64,000 nucleotides of DNA from Streptomyces sp. NBC_01241 (lineage in GTDB: Bacteria > Actinomycetota > Actinomycetes > Streptomycetales > Streptomycetaceae): positions 5,304,501 to 5,368,500 of the forward strand of contig NZ_CP108494.1 of assembly GCF_041435435.1 (NCBI RefSeq), in the 5' to 3' direction. The position numbers were made by a program, and so were the translations under genes. Each line of letters opens with the position of its first letter. Within the stretch, counting starts at the first letter, position 1. This document shows, piece after piece, positions 52,067 through 60,532 of the stretch. Below the pieces are notes generated by a model that saw only the letters and a list, made by a program, of their open reading frames with translations, was not told the DNA's origin and searched no databases.

Positions 52067-52195
52067 TCAGCGCGTCCCGAGCACGAACATCGCGACCACC
52101 ATCGCGAGCGCCAGCACCAGCCCCGCGCGCCGCATCATGTCCTGGGCGTCACGCAGTTCCTTCGGCGGCTTGTTCTCGGGGTCGGACCACAGCAT
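52067..52195 (-). CDS. mmpB: Small membrane protein, MmpB-like
   Basis: A 42-residue protein MLWSDPENKPPKELRDAQDM followed by a single membrane helix (RAGLVLALAMVVAMFVLG). The short soluble N-terminus and position between maf and the carboxylase epsilon subunit match the small morphogenic membrane protein MmpB annotated in Streptomyces. The identification rests on recall of sequence style and synteny. The extended frame to 52408 overlaps pccE and is a shadow. Confidence 0.7.
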   Translation of the reverse strand: MLWSDPENKPPKELRDAQDMMRRAGLVLALAMVVAMFVLGTR

Positions 52196-52226
52196 GGGTC
52201 CGATCCTGCTGCTCAGGCGTGCGGCT

Positions 52227-52252
52227 GCGCCTGAGTACGGGTACTCAGGCGC
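52227..52252. terminator. 12-bp hairpin after the pccB-pccE operon
   Basis: GCGCCTGAGTAC at 52227-52238 pairs perfectly with 52241-52252. It lies between the pccE stop and the mmpB start, so it may end the carboxylase transcript or shape the mmpB leader. Confidence 0.75.
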
Positions 52253-52352
52253 CCTGGTGCGAACGGACCAGAACCGTGCCCGGACGCACCGCAGGCCCCG
52301 GCCCGTACGGGCCCGGACCTCCGGAAACGCGTGCGAAAAGATACTCCCGCGA

Positions 52353-52568
52353 CTACCCGGGCCAGTACGTCCGCACCCAGGCCCGCGGCCCCGGCACGTG
52401 GCGCTCACGCCGGGCGATGCGCCCCGGGTCGGACCACTGACCCGGCAGCGCCGACGTGAGGGACGGTGCGCCGGACGACACCGCGGACGTCGCCGCGCGT
52501 GCCCGGACCACCGCCAGCGCGGCAGCCAGCTCCTCGGGGGTCGGGTTGCCCCGTACGACCTTGATCAT
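52353..52568 (-). CDS. pccE: Acyl-CoA carboxylase epsilon subunit
   Basis: A 71-residue protein starting MIKVVRGNPTPEELAAALAV, the conserved N-terminus of actinobacterial AccE/PccE subunits that bind and activate the beta subunit. The remainder is basic and ends RAWVRTYWPG. It begins 14 bases after the pccB stop, as part of the same operon. Confidence 0.92.
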   Translation of the reverse strand: MIKVVRGNPTPEELAAALAVVRARAATSAVSSGAPSLTSALPGQWSDPGRIARRERHVPGPRAWVRTYWPG

Positions 52569-52582
52569 GGCCAGGACCCTTT

Positions 52583-54175
52583 CTAGAGGGGGATGTTGCC
52601 GTGCTTCTTCGGGGGCAGCGATTCCCGCTTCGTACGCAGTTGGCGCAGCCCCTTCACGATGTGCGCGCGGGTGTCGGACGGCATGATCACTGCGTCGACG
52701 TAGCCGCGTTCGGCCGCGATGTACGGGTTGAGCAGCGCGTCCTCGTAGTCGGCGATCAGCGCGGTGCGGGTGGCTTCTGCCTCGGCGGGGTCGGTGACGG
52801 CAGCGATGGTGCGCCGGTGCAGGATGTTCACCGCGCCCTGCGCGCCCATGACGGCGATCTGCGCGGTCGGCCAGGCCACGTTGATGTCGGCGCCCAGGTG
52901 CTTGGAGCCCATCACGTCGTACGCGCCGCCGAACGCCTTGCGGGTGATCACCGTGATCAGCGGGACGGTCGCCTCCGCGTAGGCATAGATCAGCTTGGCG
53001 CCGCGGCGGATGATGCCGCCGTACTCCTGGTCGACGCCGGGCAGGAAGCCGGGAACGTCGACGAAGGTCAGCACGGGCACGTTGAACGCGTCGCAGGTGC
53101 GGACGAACCGGGCCGCCTTCTCGCTCGCGTTGATGTCCAGGCAGCCTGCGAACTGCATCGGCTGGTTGGCGACGACGCCGACCGGATAACCCTCCACGCG
53201 CCCGAAGCCGGTGAGGATGTTCGGCGCGAACAGGGCCTGCGTCTCCAGGAATTCACCGTCGTCCAGCACGTGCTCGATGGCGGTGTGCATGTCGTACGGC
53301 TGGTTCGCCGAGTCCGGGATGAGGGTGTCGAGCTCGCGGTCCTCGTCCGTGGTGGTGAGGTTCGCCTCCTCCGGGAAGGCCGGTGCCTCGGAGAGGTTGT
53401 TCGAAGGGAGGTACGACAGCAGCGACTTGACGTACTCGATGGCGTCCTTCTCGTCGCCCGCCATGTGATGCGCCACGCCGGACGTGGTGTTGTGGGTGCG
53501 GGCGCCGCCGAGCTGCTCGAAGCCGACGTCCTCACCGGTGACGGTCTTGATGACGTCGGGGCCCGTGATGAACATGTGCGACGTCTGGTCGACCATGACG
53601 GTGAAGTCGGTGATCGCGGGGGAGTAGACCGCACCGCCCGCGCACGGTCCGACGATCAGCGAGATCTGCGGGACGACGCCCGAGGCGTGCACGTTGCGGC
53701 GGAAGATCTCGGCGAACAGACCGAGCGCGGCCACGCCTTCCTGGATGCGTGCGCCGCCGCCGTCGTTGATGCCGATGACCGGGCAGCCCGTCTTCAGCGC
53801 GAAGTCCATCACCTTGACGATCTTCTCACCGTAGACCTCGCCGAGCGAGCCGCCGAAGATGGTGAAGTCCTGCGAGTAGACGCAGACGGGGCGGCCGTCG
53901 ACCGTGCCGTAGCCGGTGACGACGCCGTCTCCGTAGGGGCGGTTCTTCTCGATGCCGAAGCTCGTGGAACGGTGCCGGGCCAACTCGTCGAGCTCCACGA
54001 AGGAACCCTCGTCGAGCAGCAGGCCGATCCGCTCGCGGGCGGTCAGCTTGCCTTTCGCGTGCTGCTTCTCGACCGCGCGTTCGGAACCCGCGTGCGTCGC
54101 TTCGTCGACACGGCGCTGCAGGTCGGCGATCTTGCCCGCGGTGGTGTGGATGTCGATCTCTTCCGGCTCGGACAT
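52583..54175 (-). CDS. pccB: Propionyl-CoA carboxylase beta subunit (carboxyltransferase)
   Basis: A 530-residue carboxyltransferase. Landmarks are GKLTARERIGLLLDEGSFVE, INDGGGARIQEG, VGPCAGGAVYSPAITDF and the acyl-binding region FVDVPGFLPGVDQE, plus RKAFGGAYDVMGSK near the end. With AccA2 and the epsilon subunit it makes methylmalonyl-CoA from propionyl-CoA, a polyketide and odd-chain precursor route. ATG at 54175 follows GGGAG. It is divergent from birA, whose product biotinylates the alpha subunit. Confidence 0.95.
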   Translation of the reverse strand: MSEPEEIDIHTTAGKIADLQRRVDEATHAGSERAVEKQHAKGKLTARERIGLLLDEGSFVELDELARHRSTSFGIEKNRPYGDGVVTGYGTVDGRPVCVYSQDFTIFGGSLGEVYGEKIVKVMDFALKTGCPVIGINDGGGARIQEGVAALGLFAEIFRRNVHASGVVPQISLIVGPCAGGAVYSPAITDFTVMVDQTSHMFITGPDVIKTVTGEDVGFEQLGGARTHNTTSGVAHHMAGDEKDAIEYVKSLLSYLPSNNLSEAPAFPEEANLTTTDEDRELDTLIPDSANQPYDMHTAIEHVLDDGEFLETQALFAPNILTGFGRVEGYPVGVVANQPMQFAGCLDINASEKAARFVRTCDAFNVPVLTFVDVPGFLPGVDQEYGGIIRRGAKLIYAYAEATVPLITVITRKAFGGAYDVMGSKHLGADINVAWPTAQIAVMGAQGAVNILHRRTIAAVTDPAEAEATRTALIADYEDALLNPYIAAERGYVDAVIMPSDTRAHIVKGLRQLRTKRESLPPKKHGNIPL

Positions 54176-54230
54176 CGGGTGGCGGCTCCCTGCCTGGTCA
54201 CGGGGACGACTGTGCTGCTGCGGGCTGCTG

Positions 54231-54266
54231 AACACCCACTGATCAGGTACTCAACACCTACTGATC
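54231..54266. promoter_or_regulatory. Direct repeat in the pccB-birA intergenic region
   Basis: AACACCCACTGATC (54231-54244) and AACACCTACTGATC (54253-54266) are near-identical 14-mers with a 22-base period, two helical turns apart. They lie between the divergent carboxylase and biotin ligase genes, where a regulator could control both. Confidence 0.6.
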
Positions 54267-54329
54267 CGTAGCGTATCGGCGTCGATACGGTTCGGCAGTG
54301 CGTCGTTCACCACACCTAGTCTGGCTTGC

Positions 54330-55235
54330 ATGACACCTTCGGATGCGCCTCACAGCCGCTGGTCGGACCTGGACCGGCCGCCCCTGAACGTCCCCGCGCT
54401 GCGCCGCGGGCTGCTGCGGCCGGGCGGACTGTGGACCTCGCTCGACGTCGTGGAGACCACCGGGTCCACCAACTCGGACCTTGCCCGGCGAGCGGCACAG
54501 GGGCTCGACGAGGGTGCCGTGCTGGTCGCCGAGGAACAGACCGCCGGCCGCGGCCGGCTGGACCGGACCTGGTCGGCTCCGGCCCGTTCGGGCCTGTTCT
54601 TCTCCGTCTTCCTGGTGCCGGGCGACATCCCCGTGCGGCAGTGGGGCTGGCTGCCCCTGCTCGCCGGCGTCGCGACGGCTACGGGCCTGGCGCGCGCGGC
54701 GGGCGTCGACACGGCCCTGAAGTGGCCCAACGACCTTCTGGTCACCATCCCCAAGGACTCCGGCAAGCTCCGTCCAGGGGAGACCCCGCTGGGCGAGGAA
54801 CGCAAGGCGGGCGGCATCCTGGCCGAGCGCGCCGGGGACGGCGTCGTCGTGGGCATCGGCCTCAACGTCTCCCTGCGGGCCGACGAACTCCCCGCCCCCA
54901 CGGCCGGCTCGCTGGCCCTGGCCGGCGCGGTCTCCACCGACCGGGAGACGCTGCTGCGCGGCGTACTGCGCTCGCTGGAGCACTGGTACGTCCAGTGGCG
55001 CGCGGCGGACGGCGACGCGGCGGCGAGCGGCCTGCAGGCGGCGTACGCGGCGGGCTGCGCGACCCTGGGCCGGGCGGTACGGGCCCAGCTCCCCGGCGAC
55101 CGCACGCTCACCGGCGAGGCCGTGGCGATCGACAGCGACGGCCGACTGATCCTGTCCACCGACGACGGCCTCCAGGAACCCGTGTCCGCGGGCGACATCG
55201 TGCACCTGCGCGGGCTCGGAGGCGGCCTGACGTGA
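54330..55235 (+). CDS. birA: Biotin--[acetyl-CoA-carboxylase] ligase
   Basis: A 301-residue biotin protein ligase without the N-terminal HTH of E. coli BirA, so a group I enzyme and not a repressor. Motifs are ETTGSTNSDLARRA, the biotinyl-AMP loop TAGRGRLDRTW, and LKWPNDLLV; the C-terminal SH3-like domain follows. ATG at 54330 has no SD. TAGTCT at 54317-54322 ends seven bases upstream, which fits a leaderless message. Confidence 0.94.
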   Translation: MTPSDAPHSRWSDLDRPPLNVPALRRGLLRPGGLWTSLDVVETTGSTNSDLARRAAQGLDEGAVLVAEEQTAGRGRLDRTWSAPARSGLFFSVFLVPGDIPVRQWGWLPLLAGVATATGLARAAGVDTALKWPNDLLVTIPKDSGKLRPGETPLGEERKAGGILAERAGDGVVVGIGLNVSLRADELPAPTAGSLALAGAVSTDRETLLRGVLRSLEHWYVQWRAADGDAAASGLQAAYAAGCATLGRAVRAQLPGDRTLTGEAVAIDSDGRLILSTDDGLQEPVSAGDIVHLRGLGGGLT

Positions 55236-55427
55236 CACGTACCGGGGGAGAGGACCGCGCCCTCGCGGAAACCTCCCACCAGCGGTAACCGTCCAGGCGC
55301 CCCGGCCCGCCCGGGAACGTTTCGGGAGGACTCGGGGACGTGAGCCACGGCACATCTGCCGTATCGTTGAGGCGATCCACCGACAGATCGGCAGGGCAGT
55401 GCGCAGGGAACGGGCAGGAGGCGGCTG

Positions 55428-56600
55428 GTGACCGTCGACGACACGACCTCCGGCGCGGGCGCGGAGCCCCCGCCGGAACCCTCGGTCCACCCGACACCGC
55501 ATCACGATGTCGACCACACGGTCGAGCCGACCGACGACCCCCTCGCGATCCGGCTGGAACAGCTGATCCTGGGCGCCGACCGTCGCTACACGCCGTTCCA
55601 GGCGGCCCGTACCGCGGGCGTCTCGATGGACCTGGCATCCCGCTTCTGGCGGGCCATGGGCTTCGCCGACATCGGGCAGGCCAGGGCCCTCACCGAGGCC
55701 GATGTGCTGGCGCTGCGCCGGCTCGCCGGCCTCGTCGAGGCGGGGCTGCTCAGCGAGCCGATGGCGATCCAGGTCGCCCGGTCCACCGGGCAGACCACCG
55801 CCCGGCTGGCGGAGTGGCAGATCGACTCCTTCCTGGAAGGGCTGACCGAGCCGCCCGAGCCCGGAATGACCCGCACCGAGGTCACGTACCCGCTGGTCGA
55901 GCTGCTCCTCCCGGAGCTGGAGGAGTTCCTGGTGTACGTGTGGCGGCGCCAGCTCGCCGCCGCCACCGGCCGGGTCGTACAGGCCGCCGACGACGAGGAG
56001 ATGGTCGACCGGCGCCTCGCCGTCGGCTTCGCCGACCTCGTCGGGTTCACCCGGCTGACCCGGCGGCTGGAGGAGGAGGAGCTCGGCGAGCTGGTCGAGG
56101 CGTTCGAGACGACCTGCGCCGACCTGGTCGCCGCCCATGGCGGCCGGCTCATCAAGACCCTCGGCGACGAGGTCCTCTTCGCCGCCGACGACGCGGGCAC
56201 CGCGGCGGAGATCGCGCTGCGTCTGATCGAGGCGATGGCCCAGGACGACACGATGCCCGCGCTGCGCGTCGGCATCGCGTTCGGCACGGTCACCACCCGG
56301 ATGGGCGATGTCTTCGGCACGACGGTGAATCTCGCCAGCCGGCTGACCTCGATAGCGCCGAAGGACGCCGTGCTGGTGGACGGGGCGTTCGCGGAGGAGC
56401 TGACCCGCACCGGCGACGCCCCGGCCTCCGAGGCGCAGGCGGCGGAGGAGGCCGCGATCGCGGAGAAGGAACGCCAGGACGGCGTGGAGCCGGTGTCCCT
56501 GCCGGCCTACCGCTACGGGCTGCAGCCGATGTGGCAGCGCCCGGTCCGCGGCCTCGGCGTCGTCGAGCCCTGGCTGCTGGCGCGCCGGGGCACGTCCTGA
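55428..56600 (+). CDS. cya: Class III adenylate/guanylate cyclase
   Basis: A 390-residue protein. The C-terminal cyclase domain (about residues 195-340) has the metal-binding Asp in VGFADLVGFTRL and ETTCADLVAAHGGRLIKTLG with GDEVLFA, and FGTTVNLASRLTS. The N-terminal 190 residues hold a MerR-like helical segment (RYTPFQAARTAGVSMDLASR), typical of the streptomycete Cya that makes cAMP for germination and development. GTG follows AGGAGG eight bases upstream. Confidence 0.92.
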   Translation: MTVDDTTSGAGAEPPPEPSVHPTPHHDVDHTVEPTDDPLAIRLEQLILGADRRYTPFQAARTAGVSMDLASRFWRAMGFADIGQARALTEADVLALRRLAGLVEAGLLSEPMAIQVARSTGQTTARLAEWQIDSFLEGLTEPPEPGMTRTEVTYPLVELLLPELEEFLVYVWRRQLAAATGRVVQAADDEEMVDRRLAVGFADLVGFTRLTRRLEEEELGELVEAFETTCADLVAAHGGRLIKTLGDEVLFAADDAGTAAEIALRLIEAMAQDDTMPALRVGIAFGTVTTRMGDVFGTTVNLASRLTSIAPKDAVLVDGAFAEELTRTGDAPASEAQAAEEAAIAEKERQDGVEPVSLPAYRYGLQPMWQRPVRGLGVVEPWLLARRGTS

Positions 56601-56692
56601 GCTCGTCGCGGACCCACCGCTCACCGCCGGCCGCCCATCACTCACCACTCGCCCGGGACCACTGCTCCGGGCGCCCCATAGGATCCCTCCGG

Positions 56693-56704
56693 TAACGATC
56701 GTTA
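56693..56704. promoter_or_regulatory. TetR-type palindrome before an enoyl-CoA hydratase gene
   Basis: TAACGATCGTTA is a perfect palindrome inside the longer near-palindrome from CCGG (56689) to CCGG (56709). It ends 17 bases before the ATG, where binding would block transcription or translation. The form is typical of TetR-family operators. The regulator is unknown. Confidence 0.6.
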
Positions 56705-56721
56705 ACCGGAGGGGTGCAGTC

Positions 56722-57534
56722 ATGACCGTCACGTCCGAGCAGCGGTTCGGTGAATTCGTCGTCGTACGGGTCCACGAGGGGCAGGAACACGTCGCCGAGC
56801 TGGTCCTCGACCGGCCGAAGGCGATGAACGCGGTGTCCACGGACATGGCCCGCTCGATCGCCGCCGCCTGTGCCGCGCTCGCCGCCGACCCGGGCGTACG
56901 GGTCACCGTCCTCACGTCGAGCCATGAGCGGGCCTTCTGCGTGGGCGCGGACCTGAAGGAGCGGAACTCCTTCACCGACGCCGATCTGTTGCGCCAGCGC
57001 CCCACGGCCCGTGCCGCCTACACCGGCGTGCTCGAACTGCCGATGCCGGCGATCGCGGCCGTGCACGGTTTCGCGCTCGGCGGCGGATTCGAGCTGGCCC
57101 TGTCCTGCGATCTGATCGTCGCCGACCGCACGGCCGTGGTGGGCCTGCCCGAGGTGTCCGTCGGCGTCATCCCGGGCGGCGGCGGTACGCAGTTGCTGCC
57201 GCGGCGGATCGGTGCGGCGCGCGCCGCCGAGCTGGTCTTCACGGCCCGGCGCGTGGAGGCGGCCGAGGCGCGCGACACGGGGCTGGTCGACGAACTGGTG
57301 GAGGCCGGGCGGGACCGGGAGGCCGCGCTGGCGCTCGCGGGCCGGATCGCCGCCAACTCCCCGGTGGGGCTGCGGGCCGCCAAGCGGGCGCTGCGGCTCG
57401 GTCACGGCCTCGATCTGCGGGCCGGTCTCGAAGTCGAGGACGCCGCCTGGCGGTCGGTGGCCTTCTCCGGCGACCGGGCCGAGGGCGTGGCCGCGTTCAA
57501 CGAGAAGAGGAAGCCGAACTGGCCCGGCGAATGA
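56722..57534 (+). CDS. Enoyl-CoA hydratase/isomerase family protein
   Basis: A 270-residue crotonase-fold protein. Oxyanion-hole segments are FCVGADLKERN and GFALGGGFELALSCDLIVA, with PEVSVGVIPGGGGTQLLPR containing the catalytic Glu position. The family also includes isomerases and hydrolases, so beta-oxidation hydratase activity is probable, not certain. GGAGGGG lies seven bases before the ATG. Confidence 0.9.
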   Translation: MTVTSEQRFGEFVVVRVHEGQEHVAELVLDRPKAMNAVSTDMARSIAAACAALAADPGVRVTVLTSSHERAFCVGADLKERNSFTDADLLRQRPTARAAYTGVLELPMPAIAAVHGFALGGGFELALSCDLIVADRTAVVGLPEVSVGVIPGGGGTQLLPRRIGAARAAELVFTARRVEAAEARDTGLVDELVEAGRDREAALALAGRIAANSPVGLRAAKRALRLGHGLDLRAGLEVEDAAWRSVAFSGDRAEGVAAFNEKRKPNWPGE

Positions 57535-57540
57535 CATTGA

Positions 57541-57567
57541 GTGTTCACAGGGACACGCAGTGAACAC
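57541..57567. promoter_or_regulatory. Inverted repeat upstream of the GGDEF gene
   Basis: GTGTTCAC at 57541-57548 and GTGAACAC at 57560-57567 are exact complements with an 11-base spacer. They lie upstream of a TTGATC (57583) and TAAGCT (57608) pair that fits the GGDEF promoter. A regulator site is likely, but the protein is unknown. Confidence 0.55.
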
Positions 57568-57619
57568 CATCGGCACCCCCAATTGATCAAATCACTACAA
57601 AACTGCATAAGCTGTAGCG

Positions 57620-58783
57620 ATGGGTGGTGATGATGCACGCCTGCGGGCCGTGGTTTCGCTTGCGCAGACAATGGCGGCGGCGCACACCCCGCGGGGGTCG
57701 TGGCGAGCGGCTGCGCTGGGGGCGTGCGAGGCGTTGGACGGCAGCTTCGCCGCGCTCTCCGTGTGGGAGCGCGGGCCCGGGCGGCTGCGCGTGCTGGTGA
57801 ACGCGGGCGAACGGGCCGAAGGGGAGGAGGAGTTCCCCGAGGAGGAGACGTACCCGGTGCACCAGTTCCCGGAGATCACCGAGTTCCTGCACGAACGGTG
57901 GGCCGGCGGCGGTGAACCGGACGCCTGGGTGGAGACCGCCGACGGCCCGGTGGGCGGAACGCCGAGCGTGGGGGTGCGTGGGTACGGGCGTGGGTACTGC
58001 CAACAGCGGGGGGCCGCCCTGCGCCGGCGTGGGCGTGGCTGCTGCGTGGTCGCGCCGATCGTGCTGCACGGGCGGGCCTGGGGCGAGCTGTACGTGGCCC
58101 GCCCGGTGGGGGAGCCGGTCTTCGGGCGCCAGGACGCGGACTTCGCGACCGTGCTGGCCTCGGTCGTCGCCGCCGGGATCTCCCAGGCCGAACGGCTCGA
58201 AGAGGTCCGTAAGCTCGCCTTCACCGATCCGCTCACCGGGCTGGCCAACCGCCGCTCCGTCGATGTGCGGCTCGACGAGGCGGTGGAGCAGCACCGGGCG
58301 GACGGCGCGGTGGTCAGCCTGGTCGTCTGCGACCTCAACGGCCTGAAGCGGGTCAACGACACGCACGGCCATGCGGTCGGCGACCGTCTGCTGGAACGTT
58401 TCGGCTCGGTGCTGTCCCGCTGCGGCGCCATGCTGCCCGGTGCGCTCGCGGCCCGGCTCGGCGGCGACGAGTTCTGTCTGCTCGCGGTCGGCCCGGAGTC
58501 GGACGACGTGATCCGGGTGGCGACCGAACTATGCGACCGGGCGGCCGAGTTGGAGCTCGGCGACGGGGTGGCGTGCGGGATCGCGTCGACCGGTGATCCG
58601 ATCGGCCCGGTGGTGTCCGCGCGGCGGCTGTTCCGGCTGGCGGACGCGGCCCAGTACCGGGCGAAGGCGGCCCGCTCCACGGAGCCGGTGGTGGCGGGGC
58701 GCGACGGCGAGGTCATCCGGCTGGCCGACGCGCCGCCCAGGTCCCCGCACGACCGCCGTCACCTGCGCGGCAGCCGCCCCTGA
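57620..58783 (+). CDS. GAF-GGDEF diguanylate cyclase
   Basis: A 387-residue cytoplasmic protein. Residues 1-190 form a GAF-like sensor. The GGDEF domain starts at LAFTDPLTGLANRRSVD and keeps an intact GGDEF at 281-285 (RLGGDEFCLL), so cyclic di-GMP synthesis is expected. No RxxD inhibitory site precedes the motif (PGALAA), so product inhibition may be absent. ATG at 57620 is seven bases after TAAGCT with no SD, suggesting a leaderless message. Cyclic di-GMP controls development in Streptomyces through BldD. Confidence 0.9.
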   Translation: MGGDDARLRAVVSLAQTMAAAHTPRGSWRAAALGACEALDGSFAALSVWERGPGRLRVLVNAGERAEGEEEFPEEETYPVHQFPEITEFLHERWAGGGEPDAWVETADGPVGGTPSVGVRGYGRGYCQQRGAALRRRGRGCCVVAPIVLHGRAWGELYVARPVGEPVFGRQDADFATVLASVVAAGISQAERLEEVRKLAFTDPLTGLANRRSVDVRLDEAVEQHRADGAVVSLVVCDLNGLKRVNDTHGHAVGDRLLERFGSVLSRCGAMLPGALAARLGGDEFCLLAVGPESDDVIRVATELCDRAAELELGDGVACGIASTGDPIGPVVSARRLFRLADAAQYRAKAARSTEPVVAGRDGEVIRLADAPPRSPHDRRHLRGSRP

Positions 58784-58860
58784 CCGCGTGACGAGGCCGG
58801 TGCGGGGCGGGCCGTACGACCTCTGGTGACATGGAGGGATTCGTCCGTACGCTTCTGCAT

Positions 58861-60459
58861 GTGGATACGCACACCGTTGTGGTGGGGACGTCCGGTACGA
58901 CCGCCCGGGACGTCATCGCCGTGGCCCGCGGCAACGCCCGCGTCGAGCTCTCCGCGGCCGCCGTGGGCGCGCTCGCCGCCGCCCGCGAGATCGTGGACGC
59001 CCTCGCCGCCGGGCCCGAGCCGGTCTACGGCGTCTCCACGGGCTTCGGCGCACTGGCCGCCCGGTACATCGGCCAGGACCTCCGCGGCCGGCTCCAGCGC
59101 AACATCGTCCGCTCGCACGCCGCGGGCATGGGCCCGCGGGTCGAGCGCGAGGTCGTCCGCGCGCTGATGTTCCTGCGGCTGAAGACGGCCGCCTCCGGAC
59201 ACACCGGCATACGGCCCGAGGTCGCCCGGACCATGGCCGACGTCCTCAACGCGGGCATCACCCCCGTCGTCCACGAGTACGGCTCGCTGGGCTGCTCCGG
59301 CGACCTGGCTCCGCTCGCCCACTGCGCGCTGACGCTGATGGGCGAGGGCGACGCGGAGGGCCCCGACGGCACCGTGCGCCCCGCGGGCGAACTGCTCGCC
59401 GCCCACGGCATCACCCCGGTCGAACTGCGCGAGAAGGAGGGCCTCGCCCTCCTCAACGGCACCGACGGCATGCTCGGGATGCTCGTCCTGGCCCTCGCCG
59501 ACCTGAAGAACCTCTACACCTGCGCCGACATCACCGCGGCCCTCTCCCTGGAGGCGCTGCTCGGCACGGACAAGGTGCTCGCCCCGGAACTGCACGCGAT
59601 CCGCCCGCACCCGGGCCAGGGCGTCAGCGCCGACAACATGCTGCGGGTCCTCGCCGGATCCGGCCTCACGGGGCGGCACGCCGAGATCACGGACGCCGCC
59701 GCGCCCCGCGTGCAGGACGCCTACTCCGTGCGCTGCGCTCCCCAGGTCAACGGCGCCGGACGCGACACCCTCGACTACGCCGCGACCGTCGCGGACCGCG
59801 AACTCGCCTCCGCCGTCGACAATCCCGTCGTGCTCCGAGGGGATGCCTCCCGGGAGGGCGGAGCCGGGAGCGGGGGAGGCCGCGTCGAGTCCAACGGCAA
59901 CTTCCACGGCGCCCCCCTCGCCTACGTGCTCGACTTCCTGGCGATCGTCGCGGCCGACCTCGGTTCGATCACCGAGCGCCGCACCGACCGGCTGCTGGAC
60001 AAGGACCGTTCGCACGGACTGCCGCCGTTCCTCGCCGAAGACCCCGGTGTGGACTCGGGCCTGATGCTCGCCCAGTACACCCAGGCCGCCCTGGTCGGCG
60101 AGATGAAGCGGCTCGCGGTCCCGGCCTCGGCCGACTCGATCCCGTCCTCCGCGATGCAGGAGGACCACGTCTCCATGGGCTGGTCGGCGGCGCGCAAGCT
60201 CCGTACCGCCGTCGACAGCCTCGCCCGGATCGTCGCCGTCGAGCTGTACGCGGCGACCCGCGCCATCGAACTGCGCGCCGCCCAGGGCCTCACCCCCGCG
60301 CCCGCCTCGCGGGCCGCCGTCGAGGCGCTGCGCGCGGCGGGCGTCCAGGGGCCCGGACCGGACCGCTTCCTGGCGCCGGACCTGGCCGCGGCGGACGCGT
60401 TCGTACGGGCGGGCGGGCTGGTCGCGGCGGTCGAGCCGGTGACCGGACCGCTGGGCTAG
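58861..60459 (+). CDS. hutH: Histidine ammonia-lyase
   Basis: A 532-residue enzyme converting L-histidine to urocanate. The MIO cofactor forms from Cys145-Ser146-Gly147 in GSLGCSGDLAPL, a CSG variant of the common ASG. GVSTGFGALA and FHGAPLAYVLDFL-type segments are also present. GTG at 58861 starts the conserved MDTHTVVVGTSGTT; TACGCT (58848-58853) lies seven bases upstream, and the longer frame from 58831 would contain that promoter. An in-frame insertion of about 13 residues (RGDASREGGAGSGGG) near residue 325 comes from a palindromic DNA segment. Confidence 0.95.
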   Translation: MDTHTVVVGTSGTTARDVIAVARGNARVELSAAAVGALAAAREIVDALAAGPEPVYGVSTGFGALAARYIGQDLRGRLQRNIVRSHAAGMGPRVEREVVRALMFLRLKTAASGHTGIRPEVARTMADVLNAGITPVVHEYGSLGCSGDLAPLAHCALTLMGEGDAEGPDGTVRPAGELLAAHGITPVELREKEGLALLNGTDGMLGMLVLALADLKNLYTCADITAALSLEALLGTDKVLAPELHAIRPHPGQGVSADNMLRVLAGSGLTGRHAEITDAAAPRVQDAYSVRCAPQVNGAGRDTLDYAATVADRELASAVDNPVVLRGDASREGGAGSGGGRVESNGNFHGAPLAYVLDFLAIVAADLGSITERRTDRLLDKDRSHGLPPFLAEDPGVDSGLMLAQYTQAALVGEMKRLAVPASADSIPSSAMQEDHVSMGWSAARKLRTAVDSLARIVAVELYAATRAIELRAAQGLTPAPASRAAVEALRAAGVQGPGPDRFLAPDLAAADAFVRAGGLVAAVEPVTGPLG

Positions 60460-60505
60460 GAGGGTGCTTCCGCACCCTCCTAGGAGGATGCTTCGGCACC
60501 CTCCT
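60456..60505. terminator. Tandem hairpins after hutH
   Basis: Hairpin 1 is a perfect 12-bp stem, 60456-60467 with 60472-60483, including the hutH stop codon. Hairpin 2 is a 10-bp stem with one mismatch and a TTCG loop, 60482-60505. The two are near-duplicates and also face the converging small wall-protein gene. Confidence 0.88.
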
Positions 60506-60532
60506 GGGTTCTTCCGCTCGGATCAGGCCGGA

